From NCBI GenBank assembly GCA_020024255.1, contig JAHHTX010000035.1:1-18434 (forward strand): a stretch of 18,434 bases of DNA. Reading direction: 5' to 3'. The stretch comes from Anaerotignum sp. GTDB taxonomy: Bacteria; Bacillota; Clostridia; Lachnospirales; Anaerotignaceae. Shown one piece after another: positions 1 through 8,247 of this stretch. A program made the position numbers and the translations under genes. How positions within the stretch are numbered: the stretch's first letter is position 1; the number at the start of each line of letters is the position of its first letter. Under the pieces are notes generated by a model that saw only the letters and a program-made list of their open reading frames with translations, ran no database searches and was not told the DNA's origin.

Positions 1-1
1 G

Positions 2-79
2 GCATTGCTTATAGGGAAAATAGCAAAAAATGTTGCTGAAAAAGAGAAAATCCCGTATAATAATAAGTTGATAATATAG
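2..79 (+). CDS. Possible C-terminal end of an upstream gene (partial)
   Basis: The frame starting at base 2 is open for 25 codons and ends in TAG at 77-79. It would encode a Lys/Ile-rich tail beginning ALLIGKIAKN. The other two plus frames stop within 40 bases, so this is the only candidate for a gene entering from the left. The piece is too short to assign to a family. It could be the end of the gene before rsmB, or just an open stretch. Confidence 0.35.
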   Translation, partial: ALLIGKIAKNVAEKEKIPYNNKLII

Positions 80-140
80 AAGTCATGTCGTTTTGTATGG
101 CATGGATTTTGATGAAAAACCTTCAGGAAGGTATGAGCAT

Positions 141-1484
141 ATGATACAGATTAACCCAAGAGAAGTTGCAGCGGAAGCTCTGGTGCAGATTATGGCAGAA
201 GGTGCTTATAACAATACGGCACTCAGGCGGCTTTTGCGGCAAAACGGTGCAATGACCAGACAGGAACGTGCTTTTGTAACAGAAATGGTCAACGGGACTT
301 TGCGAAATCTCTATTTTATTGACTATATTTTAAATCAATATTCCAAAACAAAAACAGAAAAAATGAAGCCTTGGCTTCTTGCAGTTATGCGGACTGCTGT
401 ATACCAAATCATGTTTTTGGAAATACCGGATTCTGCGGCTTGCAATGAAGGAGTAAAGCTGACAAAGGAAAGAGGATATGGCAAACTTTCAGGCTTTGTC
501 AATGGTGTTTTGCGTACAGTGGCAAGGGAAAAAGAGAAGATGATATTGCCAAAGGAAGGAACGGCTGAATACCTGCATATCCGTTATTCTCATCCTTTGT
601 GGCTTGTGCGAATGTGGATTGCATATTATGGGTATGATTTTACAGAGGCTCTGTGTGAGGGCGATAATGCAGCACCACCTGTCAGTATCCGTGTAAATAC
701 CTTGCGTACAAATGCTGCATCTTTAGAGGAGAATTTGGAGAAAAAGGGCGTACAGGTGCAGAAAGGCATAGTGGAAAATGCCCTATGCCTTACCGGCACG
801 GCAGATTTGGGGCGTATGGATTTATTTATTGATGGAATGTTCCATGTACAGGATGTCAGCTCCCAACTTGCAGTAAAAATTCTTGCACCGCAAAAAGGTG
901 AGCGTATACTGGATATGTGTGCAGCACCCGGCGGAAAGAGTTTTCTGATAGCGGAATATATGGAGAATCAGGGAGAGATTGTTTCTCGTGACATCCATAC
1001 ACATAAAATAGAACTGATTGCAGAAGGAGCAGAGCGTCTGGGCATTTCTATCATACAGGCAGAGATGCAAGATGCAGCAGAGGAAAAAAATGAGGATATC
1101 AAAGCATTTGACAGAGTGCTTGTAGATGTGCCTTGTTCCGGACTGGGACTTTTGCGGAAAAAACCAGATATCCGTCTGAAAAAAGATGGCAGCGAAATTG
1201 ATGCTTTGCCCAAGATACAGCGTGCAATATTGGAACAGGCGGCAAAGTATGTGAAAATAGGCGGCGTTTTGGTGTACAGTACCTGTACCCTATGCCGTAA
1301 GGAAAACGAAAAGAATATAGAATGGTTTTTGGAAAACCATCCGGAATATGAACCCCAGCCTTTAGGTGAATTTCTGCCAACAGAAATGGCACATGAAGGG
1401 GAAGAGGGATTTATCACCCTTTTTCCTCATATCCATAAAACAGACGGGTTTTTCATTGCCCGCATGGTGAGAAAGGGGGAATGA
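141..1484 (+). CDS. rsmB: 16S rRNA (cytosine(967)-C(5))-methyltransferase RsmB
   Basis: This is a 447-residue protein, the usual RsmB length. It transfers a methyl group from SAM to C5 of a cytosine in 16S rRNA. The N-terminal ~150 residues are a NusB-like helical RNA-binding domain (EVAAEALVQIM, then QERAFVTEMVNGTLRN). The C-terminal part is a Rossmann methyltransferase with a SAM motif ILDMCAAPGGKS near residues 256-267. It has both cysteines of the m5C mechanism: PCSG with Cys332 and STCT with Cys382. I chose the ATG at 141 because AGGAAGG at 125-131 lies nine bases upstream. A TTG at 93 and an ATG at 102 are in frame but lack a ribosome-binding site. The stop overlaps the rlmN start by four bases (ATGA), which suggests translational coupling. 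Identity is confident. Confidence 0.95.
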   Translation: MIQINPREVAAEALVQIMAEGAYNNTALRRLLRQNGAMTRQERAFVTEMVNGTLRNLYFIDYILNQYSKTKTEKMKPWLLAVMRTAVYQIMFLEIPDSAACNEGVKLTKERGYGKLSGFVNGVLRTVAREKEKMILPKEGTAEYLHIRYSHPLWLVRMWIAYYGYDFTEALCEGDNAAPPVSIRVNTLRTNAASLEENLEKKGVQVQKGIVENALCLTGTADLGRMDLFIDGMFHVQDVSSQLAVKILAPQKGERILDMCAAPGGKSFLIAEYMENQGEIVSRDIHTHKIELIAEGAERLGISIIQAEMQDAAEEKNEDIKAFDRVLVDVPCSGLGLLRKKPDIRLKKDGSEIDALPKIQRAILEQAAKYVKIGGVLVYSTCTLCRKENEKNIEWFLENHPEYEPQPLGEFLPTEMAHEGEEGFITLFPHIHKTDGFFIARMVRKGE

Positions 1485-2521
1485 TTGTGGCAAAAACAGA
1501 TTTGAAATCCATGAGTCTTGCGGAATTACAGCTTTTTGTAGGCGAAATGGGTGAGGCAAAGTTTCGTGCCAAACAGATTTTTAACTGGCTGCACCAAAAG
1601 CAGATTTCCTCTTTCCAAGAAATGACAAATCTTTCAGAGAAGTTTAGGGCAAGGTTGGAGGAAACAGCAAAAATCAGTGGTGTGCAAATGGTAGAAAAGC
1701 TGGTATCCAAAGAGGATGGTACAAGAAAGTATCTGTTTGCACTGGAGAACGGTTCAATTATTGAAAGTGTTTTAATGCAGTATGATTACGGTAATACAGT
1801 CTGCGTTTCGACACAGGCAGGCTGCCGCATGGGATGTAGATTTTGTGCCTCTACCATAGATGGTGTGGAACGCAGCCTGACGGCAGGAGAGATGCTGTCC
1901 CAAGTCTATGCAATACAGAAGGATTTGGGGGCAAGAATTTCAGGTGTTGTCCTTATGGGAAGCGGAGAACCACTGGATAATTATGAGAATGTTATGCGGT
2001 TTATTCGTCTGTTGAACAGTCCTGAAGGGCAGAATATGGGACAGAGGCATATGACTCTTTCCACTTGCGGACTTATTGAAAAAATGTACGATTTGGCAGA
2101 GGAAAATTTGCAGATTACCCTTGCTGTATCTCTTCATGCACCCAATGATGAAATCAGGCAGCAAATTATGCCCGTTGCGAAAGCAAACCCTATGGACAGA
2201 CTGCTTCGTGCCTGTATGGATTATACAGATAAAACAAAGCGGAGAATTACTTTTGAATATGCGCTCATACATGGTGTCAATGATAGCGATGCCTGTGCAA
2301 GAGAACTGGGACGGCAGCTGCAAGGAATGCTTTGTCATGTAAACCTGATTCCCATGAACCCTGTCAAGGAGCGGAACTTTACAAAAAGCAATACTGCCCG
2401 TGTGCAGCGTTTTGCAGAGCTTGTGCAGCAAAGCAATATAGAAACAACCATCCGCAGACGGCTTGGCAGCGATATTGATGCTGCTTGTGGACAGCTGCGG
2501 CGAAGATATATGGAAAAATAA
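1481..2521 (+). CDS. rlmN: Dual-specificity 23S rRNA/tRNA adenine C2 methyltransferase RlmN (radical SAM)
   Basis: A 346-residue radical SAM enzyme that methylates C2 of an adenosine in 23S rRNA and in some tRNAs. The CxxxCxxC [4Fe-4S]-binding motif lies at Cys115, Cys119 and Cys122 in the context QAGCRMGCRFCAST. Two further cysteines fit the ping-pong methyl-transfer mechanism of the family: Cys108 (NTVCVSTQ) and Cys336 in the C-terminal DIDAACGQL motif. The GEPLDNYENV segment is the usual SAM-contacting GEPL motif. The start ATG overlaps the rsmB stop, and a purine-rich AAAGGGGGA sits directly upstream. Length and motifs match the RlmN/Cfr family. The chromosomal housekeeping setting favours RlmN over the resistance enzyme Cfr. 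Confidence 0.96.
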   Translation: MIVAKTDLKSMSLAELQLFVGEMGEAKFRAKQIFNWLHQKQISSFQEMTNLSEKFRARLEETAKISGVQMVEKLVSKEDGTRKYLFALENGSIIESVLMQYDYGNTVCVSTQAGCRMGCRFCASTIDGVERSLTAGEMLSQVYAIQKDLGARISGVVLMGSGEPLDNYENVMRFIRLLNSPEGQNMGQRHMTLSTCGLIEKMYDLAEENLQITLAVSLHAPNDEIRQQIMPVAKANPMDRLLRACMDYTDKTKRRITFEYALIHGVNDSDACARELGRQLQGMLCHVNLIPMNPVKERNFTKSNTARVQRFAELVQQSNIETTIRRRLGSDIDAACGQLRRRYMEK

Positions 2522-2582
2522 AAAAAGGAATTAAGATACCGAACCTTATTCCCTTGGAGGAAAAAAGCAGGAGGTGAATGCT

Positions 2583-3302
2583 TTGAAGGCAGTGGGAATC
2601 AGCGATATTGGAAAATGCCGAAAAAATAATGAAGATGATTTCTATGTGGCAAAGGAAGATGCGTCGCTGCCATATTTGTATATTGTAGCAGATGGCATGG
2701 GTGGCTGTAATGCAGGAGAAGTTGCTAGCAGAAGCGCTATTTCGGCATTTGTAGATTATGCAAAACAGGAAAAAGAGGAAGAACCTGCGGATTTGCTAGC
2801 AGGCGGTATTCAGGCGGCAAATAAAGCCGTTTTTGATAAGTCAAATACAGAAACCGATTTTGCGGAAATGGGAACGACCATTGTGGCGGCAGCCGTGGAG
2901 CAGGATAAAGTATATGTGGCATATGTAGGGGATAGCCGTGCTTATTTGATGCAGAATGGGCATCTTACGCTTTTGACAACAGACCATTCCTATGTTATGG
3001 AATTGGTAAAACTCGGCACAATTACAAAAGAAGAAGCGGCAAAGCACCCTAAACGGAATATTATTACCCGTGCGGTAGGCATACGGGATACGGTAGAAGC
3101 AGACACCGTTGTACAAGATGTAAAAGAAGGGGATGTTCTTTTGCTTTGTACAGACGGTCTTTCGGGTATGTTAACAGACATGGAGATAGAAGCAGTTTTG
3201 CAGGAAAAAATTTCCGCAGAAGAAAAAGCGGCACAGCTTGTGGCAGAAGCAAATGAACATGGCGGTCATGATAATATATCCCTGATTTTGGTTGAAATTT
3301 AG
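2583..3302 (+). CDS. stp: PP2C-family serine/threonine phosphatase (Stp/PrpC)
   Basis: A 239-residue metal-dependent protein phosphatase that should reverse phosphorylation by the kinase encoded immediately downstream. PP2C motifs appear in order: NNEDDF near the N-terminus, ADGMGG (Asp37), a GTTIV segment, YVGDSRAYL, LLLCTDGLSGML and a C-terminal GGHDNISLI. The acidic residues in these motifs coordinate the two Mn/Mg ions. There is no signal peptide or membrane segment, so it is cytosolic. I prefer the TTG at 2583 because AGGAGGTG (2570-2576) lies six bases before it and MKAVGISDIG is the usual start of these proteins. The in-frame GTG at 2574 lies inside that ribosome-binding site. Thirteen bases separate it from the kinase gene, the standard stp-prkC pairing of Firmicutes. 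Confidence 0.95.
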   Translation: MKAVGISDIGKCRKNNEDDFYVAKEDASLPYLYIVADGMGGCNAGEVASRSAISAFVDYAKQEKEEEPADLLAGGIQAANKAVFDKSNTETDFAEMGTTIVAAAVEQDKVYVAYVGDSRAYLMQNGHLTLLTTDHSYVMELVKLGTITKEEAAKHPKRNIITRAVGIRDTVEADTVVQDVKEGDVLLLCTDGLSGMLTDMEIEAVLQEKISAEEKAAQLVAEANEHGGHDNISLILVEI

Positions 3303-3315
3303 GAGGTAAACACGA

Positions 3316-5655
3316 ATGTTATTAAATCCCGGTGTCGTTTTGGGCGGCAGATATGAAATTATAGAGAAAATTGGTTCCGGTGGTATGGCTGTTGTCTATC
3401 GAGGAAAAGACAGAAAGCTGGATCGCTATGTAACCATCAAGGTGCTGCGGGAAGAATATATTCAAGATGAAGAATTTATTGGAAGGTTTCGGACAGAGGC
3501 TTGTTCCGCAGCAAGATTGTCCCATCCCAACATTGTGCGTGTATACGATGTAGGAGAAGATGGAGATGTGAATTACATTGTTATGGAATATATTCACGGA
3601 GATACACTGAAAATGGCAATCCGTAAGAAAGCCCCTTTTGATTCCCGTTCTACCATCAATGTAGCAATTCAAATTGCATCGGCATTGGCACAGGCACATA
3701 AGGCGCATATTGTACATAGAGACATTAAGCCGCAGAATATTCTGGTGGGTACAGACGGAGTCGTTAAAGTGACAGACTTCGGTATTGCCAGAGCAGCAAC
3801 AGTTTCTACCATGACAACAACAGCCAATGCAGCCGGTTCGGTTCACTATTTTTCGCCGGAGCAGGCAAGGGGCGGTTATGTAGATGAAAAGAGTGATATT
3901 TATTCTCTTGGTATTACTATGTTTGAAATGATTACAGGGGTATTGCCTTTTCAGGGAAATAACTCTGTTTCCATTGCTCTCAAACATATCAATGAAGAAT
4001 TACCGGATATTCGGCAGTATAATCCCAACTGTACACGCTCTTTGGAGGGGATTATTAAGAAGGCTACCATGAAAAAAGCCGATGAACGTTACAGCAATAT
4101 TTCTTTGATGCTATCCGACTTGATTCGTGCCAGAGCGGAAATTGCAGAAAAAACAGGAAATGAACAGGCGGAAGCAGCAGTGCATGCAGCAACAGCAGCT
4201 ATGCCCCATGTCTATGTCAATGCAATGGGGCAGGAGCGGAAAGATGAAGCAGGTATACGAATGTCCAGAAGGGCAGAAGCAGCAAGGGAAATTCGGGAAT
4301 CACAAGAAAACGCACAGCAATCGAAGGAATCCTTGGCTGAAGATACCACGAAAAAAGCAGATGCAGAGGAAATTGACTTGATTCGTTTGAGAAAAAAAGA
4401 AACGGCACAGCAGAGAGAAGAACGAGGGCAAAACGAAGACGCATCTGGGGATAGACGAATGAAGAAGATTCAAATTTCCAAAGAAGATGCTTATGAAGGG
4501 GAATATATGGTGGCGGAAAAGGTAAAGGCCAGTAAACGTCCGCCTCGTCGCCACAGAAATCCCAGAAAAGAAGCGGATTATGATAATGAAAGAGATCGTA
4601 AGGCAGAACGGAAGGTAATTGGTGCAGCCATTGCAACTTCTGTAGTGATTATTGTGCTTATCAGTGTGTTTGGTCTTCGTGCTTTAGGCGGTTTTGGTGG
4701 AAAGAATAAGAATATTGTTTTACCTGACTTTATTGGAATGTCTTATGAAGAAGCAGTGGCAGCTGCGGACGAGGAAGGCATTGTTCTGGTAAAGGAAGGC
4801 GAAGATTACAGCAGTTATTATGATGCAGGCTATATTTTCTGGCAGTCTGCAAAGGAAGGCAGCAAAGTTTCCAAAAGGACAAAGGTCGGTGTAAAAGTCA
4901 GTTTGGGATTGAACAGTGAAAAAATGCCGGATTTGGAAGGAAAAGAGGAACAGAAGGCAAGAGAAGAAATTATTTCTCTTGTTGGAAAAGCACCAACAAT
5001 TAAATATCAGGAAAGCGAAGAAGTTGAGCCTTCCAGAGTTATTTCTCAAAAACCGGCATCGGGTTCCAAAATTGATGCCCATACAAAAATTGTACTCATT
5101 GTCAGCAAGGGAGGTGCAGAAGATGATGTTCTGATTACTGTGCCCGATGTACAAGGAGACAGTGAGGAAAAGGCAAAGCGTACCTTGGAAGGTGCCGGCT
5201 TGACAGTAGGAACTATTTCCCGTATTGAAAGCGACAGTGTAGGAGCAGGCAAGGTCATTACGCAGACTTTGGCACCCAACAGCGAAGCATCTGAAGGCAG
5301 TGTGGTAAATCTGGTAATCAGTACAGGTGCACCAAAGAAGGAGGAAGAACCACCGAAACAGGAAGAACCTGTTCACAATGAAACACCAAGCAATAATGGT
5401 GGCGGCAGTCAGACTGCACAGCCCACAAGCGGTACAAAATATTACACACTGACAGCACCCGCAGGAGCAGGTGAGACCGTTCGTGTACGGGTAGTCAAAA
5501 CAGATGTGGACGGAGTTAATGTAGTTGTGGACGACACCAAGAAACTTTCCGAACTGCCTTTCAGTATTCCGGTAACAGGAAAGGGAAATGGCAATGTTAC
5601 TTGCTATATGGATGGTGTAGAACAGTGGTCTGAATCGGTAAATTTTGCAGAGTAA
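3316..5655 (+). CDS. prkC: PASTA-domain eukaryotic-like Ser/Thr protein kinase (PrkC/PknB/Stk1)
   Basis: A 779-residue single-pass membrane kinase. The cytosolic kinase domain (about 1-275) has a glycine loop IGSGGMAVVY, Lys42 in VTIKVL, the HRDIKPQN loop (Asp136), DFG (Asp154), a Thr-rich activation loop near 165-169 and SPEQARGG. A long charged linker (about 280-430) precedes a membrane segment near 434-455. Outside the cell are three PASTA repeats (about 466-535, 537-604, 607-675), which in this family bind muropeptides or lipid II. A Pro/Glu/Gln/Asn linker follows, then a C-terminal domain of about 75 residues (YYTLTAPAGAG onward) that is not PASTA. The ATG is preceded by AGGAGG at 3301-3306. 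Known roles of relatives are control of growth, cell-wall synthesis and spore germination. Its phosphatase is directly upstream. The RsgA orthologue of Bacillus (CpgA) is a reported PrkC substrate. Confidence 0.96.
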   Translation: MLLNPGVVLGGRYEIIEKIGSGGMAVVYRGKDRKLDRYVTIKVLREEYIQDEEFIGRFRTEACSAARLSHPNIVRVYDVGEDGDVNYIVMEYIHGDTLKMAIRKKAPFDSRSTINVAIQIASALAQAHKAHIVHRDIKPQNILVGTDGVVKVTDFGIARAATVSTMTTTANAAGSVHYFSPEQARGGYVDEKSDIYSLGITMFEMITGVLPFQGNNSVSIALKHINEELPDIRQYNPNCTRSLEGIIKKATMKKADERYSNISLMLSDLIRARAEIAEKTGNEQAEAAVHAATAAMPHVYVNAMGQERKDEAGIRMSRRAEAAREIRESQENAQQSKESLAEDTTKKADAEEIDLIRLRKKETAQQREERGQNEDASGDRRMKKIQISKEDAYEGEYMVAEKVKASKRPPRRHRNPRKEADYDNERDRKAERKVIGAAIATSVVIIVLISVFGLRALGGFGGKNKNIVLPDFIGMSYEEAVAAADEEGIVLVKEGEDYSSYYDAGYIFWQSAKEGSKVSKRTKVGVKVSLGLNSEKMPDLEGKEEQKAREEIISLVGKAPTIKYQESEEVEPSRVISQKPASGSKIDAHTKIVLIVSKGGAEDDVLITVPDVQGDSEEKAKRTLEGAGLTVGTISRIESDSVGAGKVITQTLAPNSEASEGSVVNLVISTGAPKKEEEPPKQEEPVHNETPSNNGGGSQTAQPTSGTKYYTLTAPAGAGETVRVRVVKTDVDGVNVVVDDTKKLSELPFSIPVTGKGNGNVTCYMDGVEQWSESVNFAE

Positions 5656-5668
5656 AAGAGGAGAACAT

Positions 5669-6544
5669 ATGCAAAAAGGTGTGATTTTAAAAGGAATTGG
5701 CGGATTCTATTATGTGGATACGGAAACAGGTGTTTATGAATGCCGTGCAAGGGGTATTTTTCGTAAAGAAGGAATCCGTCCCACAGTAGGGGATGATGTG
5801 GAAATTTCTATATTGGACGAGACACACAAAAAAGGCAGTCTAGATGTGATTTTGCCAAGAAGAAACGAACTTATCCGTCCCAGAGTGGCAAATGTTGACC
5901 AGGCGGTAATTGTATTTGCTGTCAAAAGCCCCAATTTGAATCCGGATTTATTGGACAGGTTTTTGATACTCGCAGAGGAACAGAAGCTGGATATTGTCCT
6001 TGTCTTGAATAAGACGGACAAGGACAAATCCTGCCGTTATGCAGAAACGGCAGAACTGTACCGAAAGATTGGCTATACCGTTATTTGTACGAGTACAGAA
6101 AATGGCGAAGGCATTGACCAGTTGCGAGAAGCACTGACAGACAAAATTTCTGTCTTTGCAGGCCCTTCTGGTGTGGGAAAAAGCAGCTTAATCAATAAAA
6201 CTTTCCCAGGTCTATCCTTAAATACAGGGGAAGTCAGTGAGAAAATACAAAGAGGAAAGCATACCACACGTCATGCGGAATTGATTCAGATTACGGAAAA
6301 GAGCTATATAGTGGATTCACCGGGATTTACCTCTTTATATTTGACCCATATTCCGGCAGAGAATTTGCAGTATTATTTCCGTGAATTTCAGCCTTATGTA
6401 CATGCGTGCTATTATAACGGTTGTCAGCATATCAATGAGCCGGACTGTGCAGTGAAAGCACATCTCGGCATGGAAATCGACAGCCGCAGATACGAAAGAT
6501 ACTTAACATTATATGAAGAATTGGAAAACGAAAGGAGAAACTGA
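5669..6544 (+). CDS. rsgA: Ribosome small-subunit-dependent GTPase RsgA
   Basis: A 291-residue circularly permuted GTPase that acts in late 30S assembly. The N-terminal OB fold (about 1-70) is followed by the GTPase motifs in permuted order: NKTD (114-117, G4), GPSGVGKSS (165-173, G1), KHTTRH (197-202, G2) and DSPGF (216-220, G3). The C-terminal zinc-binding set is visible as Cys247, Cys252, His254 and Cys260. The start is the ATG at 5669, preceded by AGAGGAGA. An upstream in-frame TTG at 5645 would overlap the kinase stop and has no ribosome-binding site. The gene begins 13 bases after the kinase gene and shares its operon. Confidence 0.96.
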   Translation: MQKGVILKGIGGFYYVDTETGVYECRARGIFRKEGIRPTVGDDVEISILDETHKKGSLDVILPRRNELIRPRVANVDQAVIVFAVKSPNLNPDLLDRFLILAEEQKLDIVLVLNKTDKDKSCRYAETAELYRKIGYTVICTSTENGEGIDQLREALTDKISVFAGPSGVGKSSLINKTFPGLSLNTGEVSEKIQRGKHTTRHAELIQITEKSYIVDSPGFTSLYLTHIPAENLQYYFREFQPYVHACYYNGCQHINEPDCAVKAHLGMEIDSRRYERYLTLYEELENERRN

Positions 6545-6545
6545 G

Positions 6546-7214
6546 ATGGCAATTTATCTTTCCCCCTCTATGTTGTCCATTGATTTTACAAAAGTGGGCG
6601 AGCAGTTGAAAGAAGTGGAACAGGCAGGTACACCGTATATTCATTTAGATGTTATGGACGGGGTATTTGTTCCGAATATTTCTTTTGGGATTCCTGTGAT
6701 TAAGGGGATTCGCAAAGCAAGTGATATGTTCTTTGATGCCCATTTAATGATTGTAGAGCCGGAGCGGTATGTGCAGCAGTTTCGGGACGCAGGGGCAGAT
6801 ATGATTAACTTTCATGTGGAAGCCACAAAAGACCCGGCAGGCTGTATTGCCAAAATCAAAGAAACTGGTGCAAAGGCTGGTATTACCATAAAGCCAAAAA
6901 CCCCCATAGAGGAAATTAAGCCCTATTTAAAAGATTTGGACATGGTTCTGGTGATGACGGTAGAACCCGGTTTTGGCGGTCAGAAGTTTATGGAAGACCA
7001 AGTGGACAAAATTTATCAGTTGGCAAAATGGAAAAAGGAATTGGGACTTTCCTACGATATTGAAGTAGATGGTGGCATTACCTTAGATAATGTACGCACT
7101 GTATTGGATGCAGGGGCAAATGTGATTGTAGCCGGATCTGCAGTTTTTGGCAAAGAGAGCGTTGCAGAGGCAGCAAAGGCATTTATGGAAATCTTTAAGG
7201 AGTATGAGGCGTAA
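6546..7214 (+). CDS. rpe: Ribulose-phosphate 3-epimerase
   Basis: A 222-residue TIM-barrel enzyme that interconverts D-ribulose 5-phosphate and D-xylulose 5-phosphate in the pentose phosphate pathway. Metal-binding and catalytic residues are in place: His33 and Asp35 in HLDVMDG, His66 in DAHLMI and Asp175 in IEVDGGI. The phosphate-binding loops EPGFGGQKF and IVAGSAVFG are also intact. I chose the ATG at 6546, with AAAGGAGA about six bases upstream; the longer in-frame start at 6513 would overlap rsgA. One base separates it from the rsgA stop. The rsgA-rpe-thiN order is common in Clostridia and Bacilli. Confidence 0.96.
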   Translation: MAIYLSPSMLSIDFTKVGEQLKEVEQAGTPYIHLDVMDGVFVPNISFGIPVIKGIRKASDMFFDAHLMIVEPERYVQQFRDAGADMINFHVEATKDPAGCIAKIKETGAKAGITIKPKTPIEEIKPYLKDLDMVLVMTVEPGFGGQKFMEDQVDKIYQLAKWKKELGLSYDIEVDGGITLDNVRTVLDAGANVIVAGSAVFGKESVAEAAKAFMEIFKEYEA

Positions 7215-7852
7215 TGAAGGCAGTTCTTTTTGCAGGAGCAAAAATAGAGGATTACAGTTTTTGCAAAGCATATGTAGAACAGGCAGATATCATCATCTGT
7301 TGTGATGGCGGTATGCACCACACAAAAGCACTGGGTATCAAGCCGGATTATATTGTTGGGGATTTTGATTCCGCAATGCCGGAGGTATTGGAGGAATATC
7401 GCCGTATGGGCATTTCTATACGGCAGTTTCCTACCCATAAAGACGAAACGGATATGCAGCTTGGACTGTTTCTTGCTATGGAGCAGGGGGCAACACAAAT
7501 TACCATGATTGGGGGTATTGGTGACCGTTTTGACCATACCCTTGCCAATGCCCATTTGCTTTTGCATCTGTTGAAAAACGGTGTAAAAGGTGTTTTGGTT
7601 AACGAAAAAAACCGTGTGGAGCTTATAGACAAAGAAACCATACTTTATGGCAAAAAAGGGGATTTGGTTTCTACAATTCCACTTAGCATGATTGTGGAAG
7701 GTGTGACTTTGGAAGGCTTGGAATATCCCCTCACAGACTATAATCTTGCTTTGGACGATACCGTAATTGCCATCAGCAATGTGATGATGGGAGAAGAAGC
7801 AAAGGTCAGTATTAAAAGTGGTTATTTGTTTGTAATGCAGACAAGAGATTAA
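7214..7852 (+). CDS. thiN: Thiamine pyrophosphokinase
   Basis: A 212-residue cytosolic enzyme that moves pyrophosphate from ATP to thiamine to make thiamine pyrophosphate. Diagnostic motifs are CCDGGMHHTKALGIKPDYIVGDFDS (residues 30-53, seen here as CCDGG then VGDFDS), THKDETD (74-80) and GGIGDRFDHTLAN (100-112). These supply the acidic metal- and nucleotide-binding residues. The ATG overlaps the last base of the rpe stop (TAATG), which suggests translational coupling. It is the last gene of the operon, followed within six bases by an intrinsic terminator. No TPP riboswitch is visible in front of it. Confidence 0.94.
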   Translation: MKAVLFAGAKIEDYSFCKAYVEQADIIICCDGGMHHTKALGIKPDYIVGDFDSAMPEVLEEYRRMGISIRQFPTHKDETDMQLGLFLAMEQGATQITMIGGIGDRFDHTLANAHLLLHLLKNGVKGVLVNEKNRVELIDKETILYGKKGDLVSTIPLSMIVEGVTLEGLEYPLTDYNLALDDTVIAISNVMMGEEAKVSIKSGYLFVMQTRD

Positions 7853-7857
7853 CAAAC

Positions 7858-7889
7858 AGCAGGCACAAAAAAGTGTCTGCTATTTTTTT
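7858..7889 (+). terminator. Intrinsic terminator of the rsmB-thiN operon
   Basis: A nine-pair stem (AGCAGGCAC at 7858-7866 with GTGTCTGCT at 7873-7881, one G-U pair) closes a six-base A loop and is followed by a run of seven T at 7883-7889. It begins six bases after the thiN stop. Confidence 0.9.
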
Positions 7890-7946
7890 GTTTGGAAAGG
7901 CACACAATGAAAAAAATGGCATAGGATATTGACAGGAGGTGCTGTC

Positions 7947-8108
7947 ATGGGGAGAAGGTGCAGAAAGGATTGGAGAAAAAAATGGTGCGGTATTATACTT
8001 GTGTCACTTGGGATTGGGATGTTCCTTGCAATACTACTGCCTAAATGTATTGTATTGGTAGCACTGGCTTTGATTTGTACCGGAGGGTGGCTGATTTATA
8101 TCAGTTAA
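7947..8108 (+). CDS. Small 53-residue predicted membrane protein
   Basis: The ORF starts at ATG 7947 with a strong ribosome-binding site, AGGAGGTG at 7934-7941, five bases upstream, and ends in TAA at 8106-8108. The N-terminal 13 residues are very basic (MGRRCRKDWRKKW). Two hydrophobic stretches follow, about 14-31 (CGIILVSLGIGMFLAILL) and about 35-52, separated by a short PKC turn. This predicts a two-span or hairpin membrane protein with a positively charged cytosolic start. It has three cysteines besides the one in the turn. I do not recognise the family. It lies between the thiN terminator and the structured RNA, so it is probably transcribed from its own promoter. The ribosome-binding site and composition make it likely to be real. 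Confidence 0.7.
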   Translation: MGRRCRKDWRKKWCGIILVSLGIGMFLAILLPKCIVLVALALICTGGWLIYIS

Positions 8109-8211
8109 GATATGATTGAAAATTTTCCTTTACAAAATTTATATAACACATAATATTCTTTTTTGGAAAAAGAGGCGAATAAAAATAAAACAGCCTTTTC
8201 CAACCGCTATA

Positions 8212-8240
8212 TTGAAAAGAATGGAACTTTATGGTATATT
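8212..8240 (+). promoter_or_regulatory. Sigma-A-type promoter for the large non-coding RNA
   Basis: TTGAAA at 8212-8217 and TATATT at 8235-8240 are separated by 17 bases, close to the vegetative consensus. Transcription would begin near 8247. A second TATAAT at 8263-8268 lacks a good -35 element. No gene follows, so the promoter points at the structured RNA. Confidence 0.65.
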
Positions 8241-8247
8241 ATAAAAT

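Noticed and set aside
968..1417. Minus-strand open frame of 149 codons within rsmB
   Set aside because: It is a shadow of a well-supported gene on the other strand, Ser-rich and without a ribosome-binding site.
2525..2555. Hairpin between rlmN and the phosphatase gene as a terminator or attenuator
   Set aside because: The stem GGAATTAAG/CTTATTCC has a bulge and is not followed by T residues, and the operon evidently continues.
4720..5376. Minus-strand open frame of 218 codons opposite the PASTA repeats
   Set aside because: Its Phe/Cys/Asn-rich composition is the reverse complement of the repeat-rich coding sequence, and the kinase frame is certain.
8163..8202. Hairpin TTGGAAAA/TTTTCCAA after the 53-residue ORF as a terminator
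   Set aside because: The stem is bulged, the loop is long, and neither strand has a proper T run after it.
7853..8211. Riboswitch or leader element near thiN or before the small ORF
   Set aside because: No TPP-riboswitch motif or other known leader is visible. The only structure is the operon terminator.
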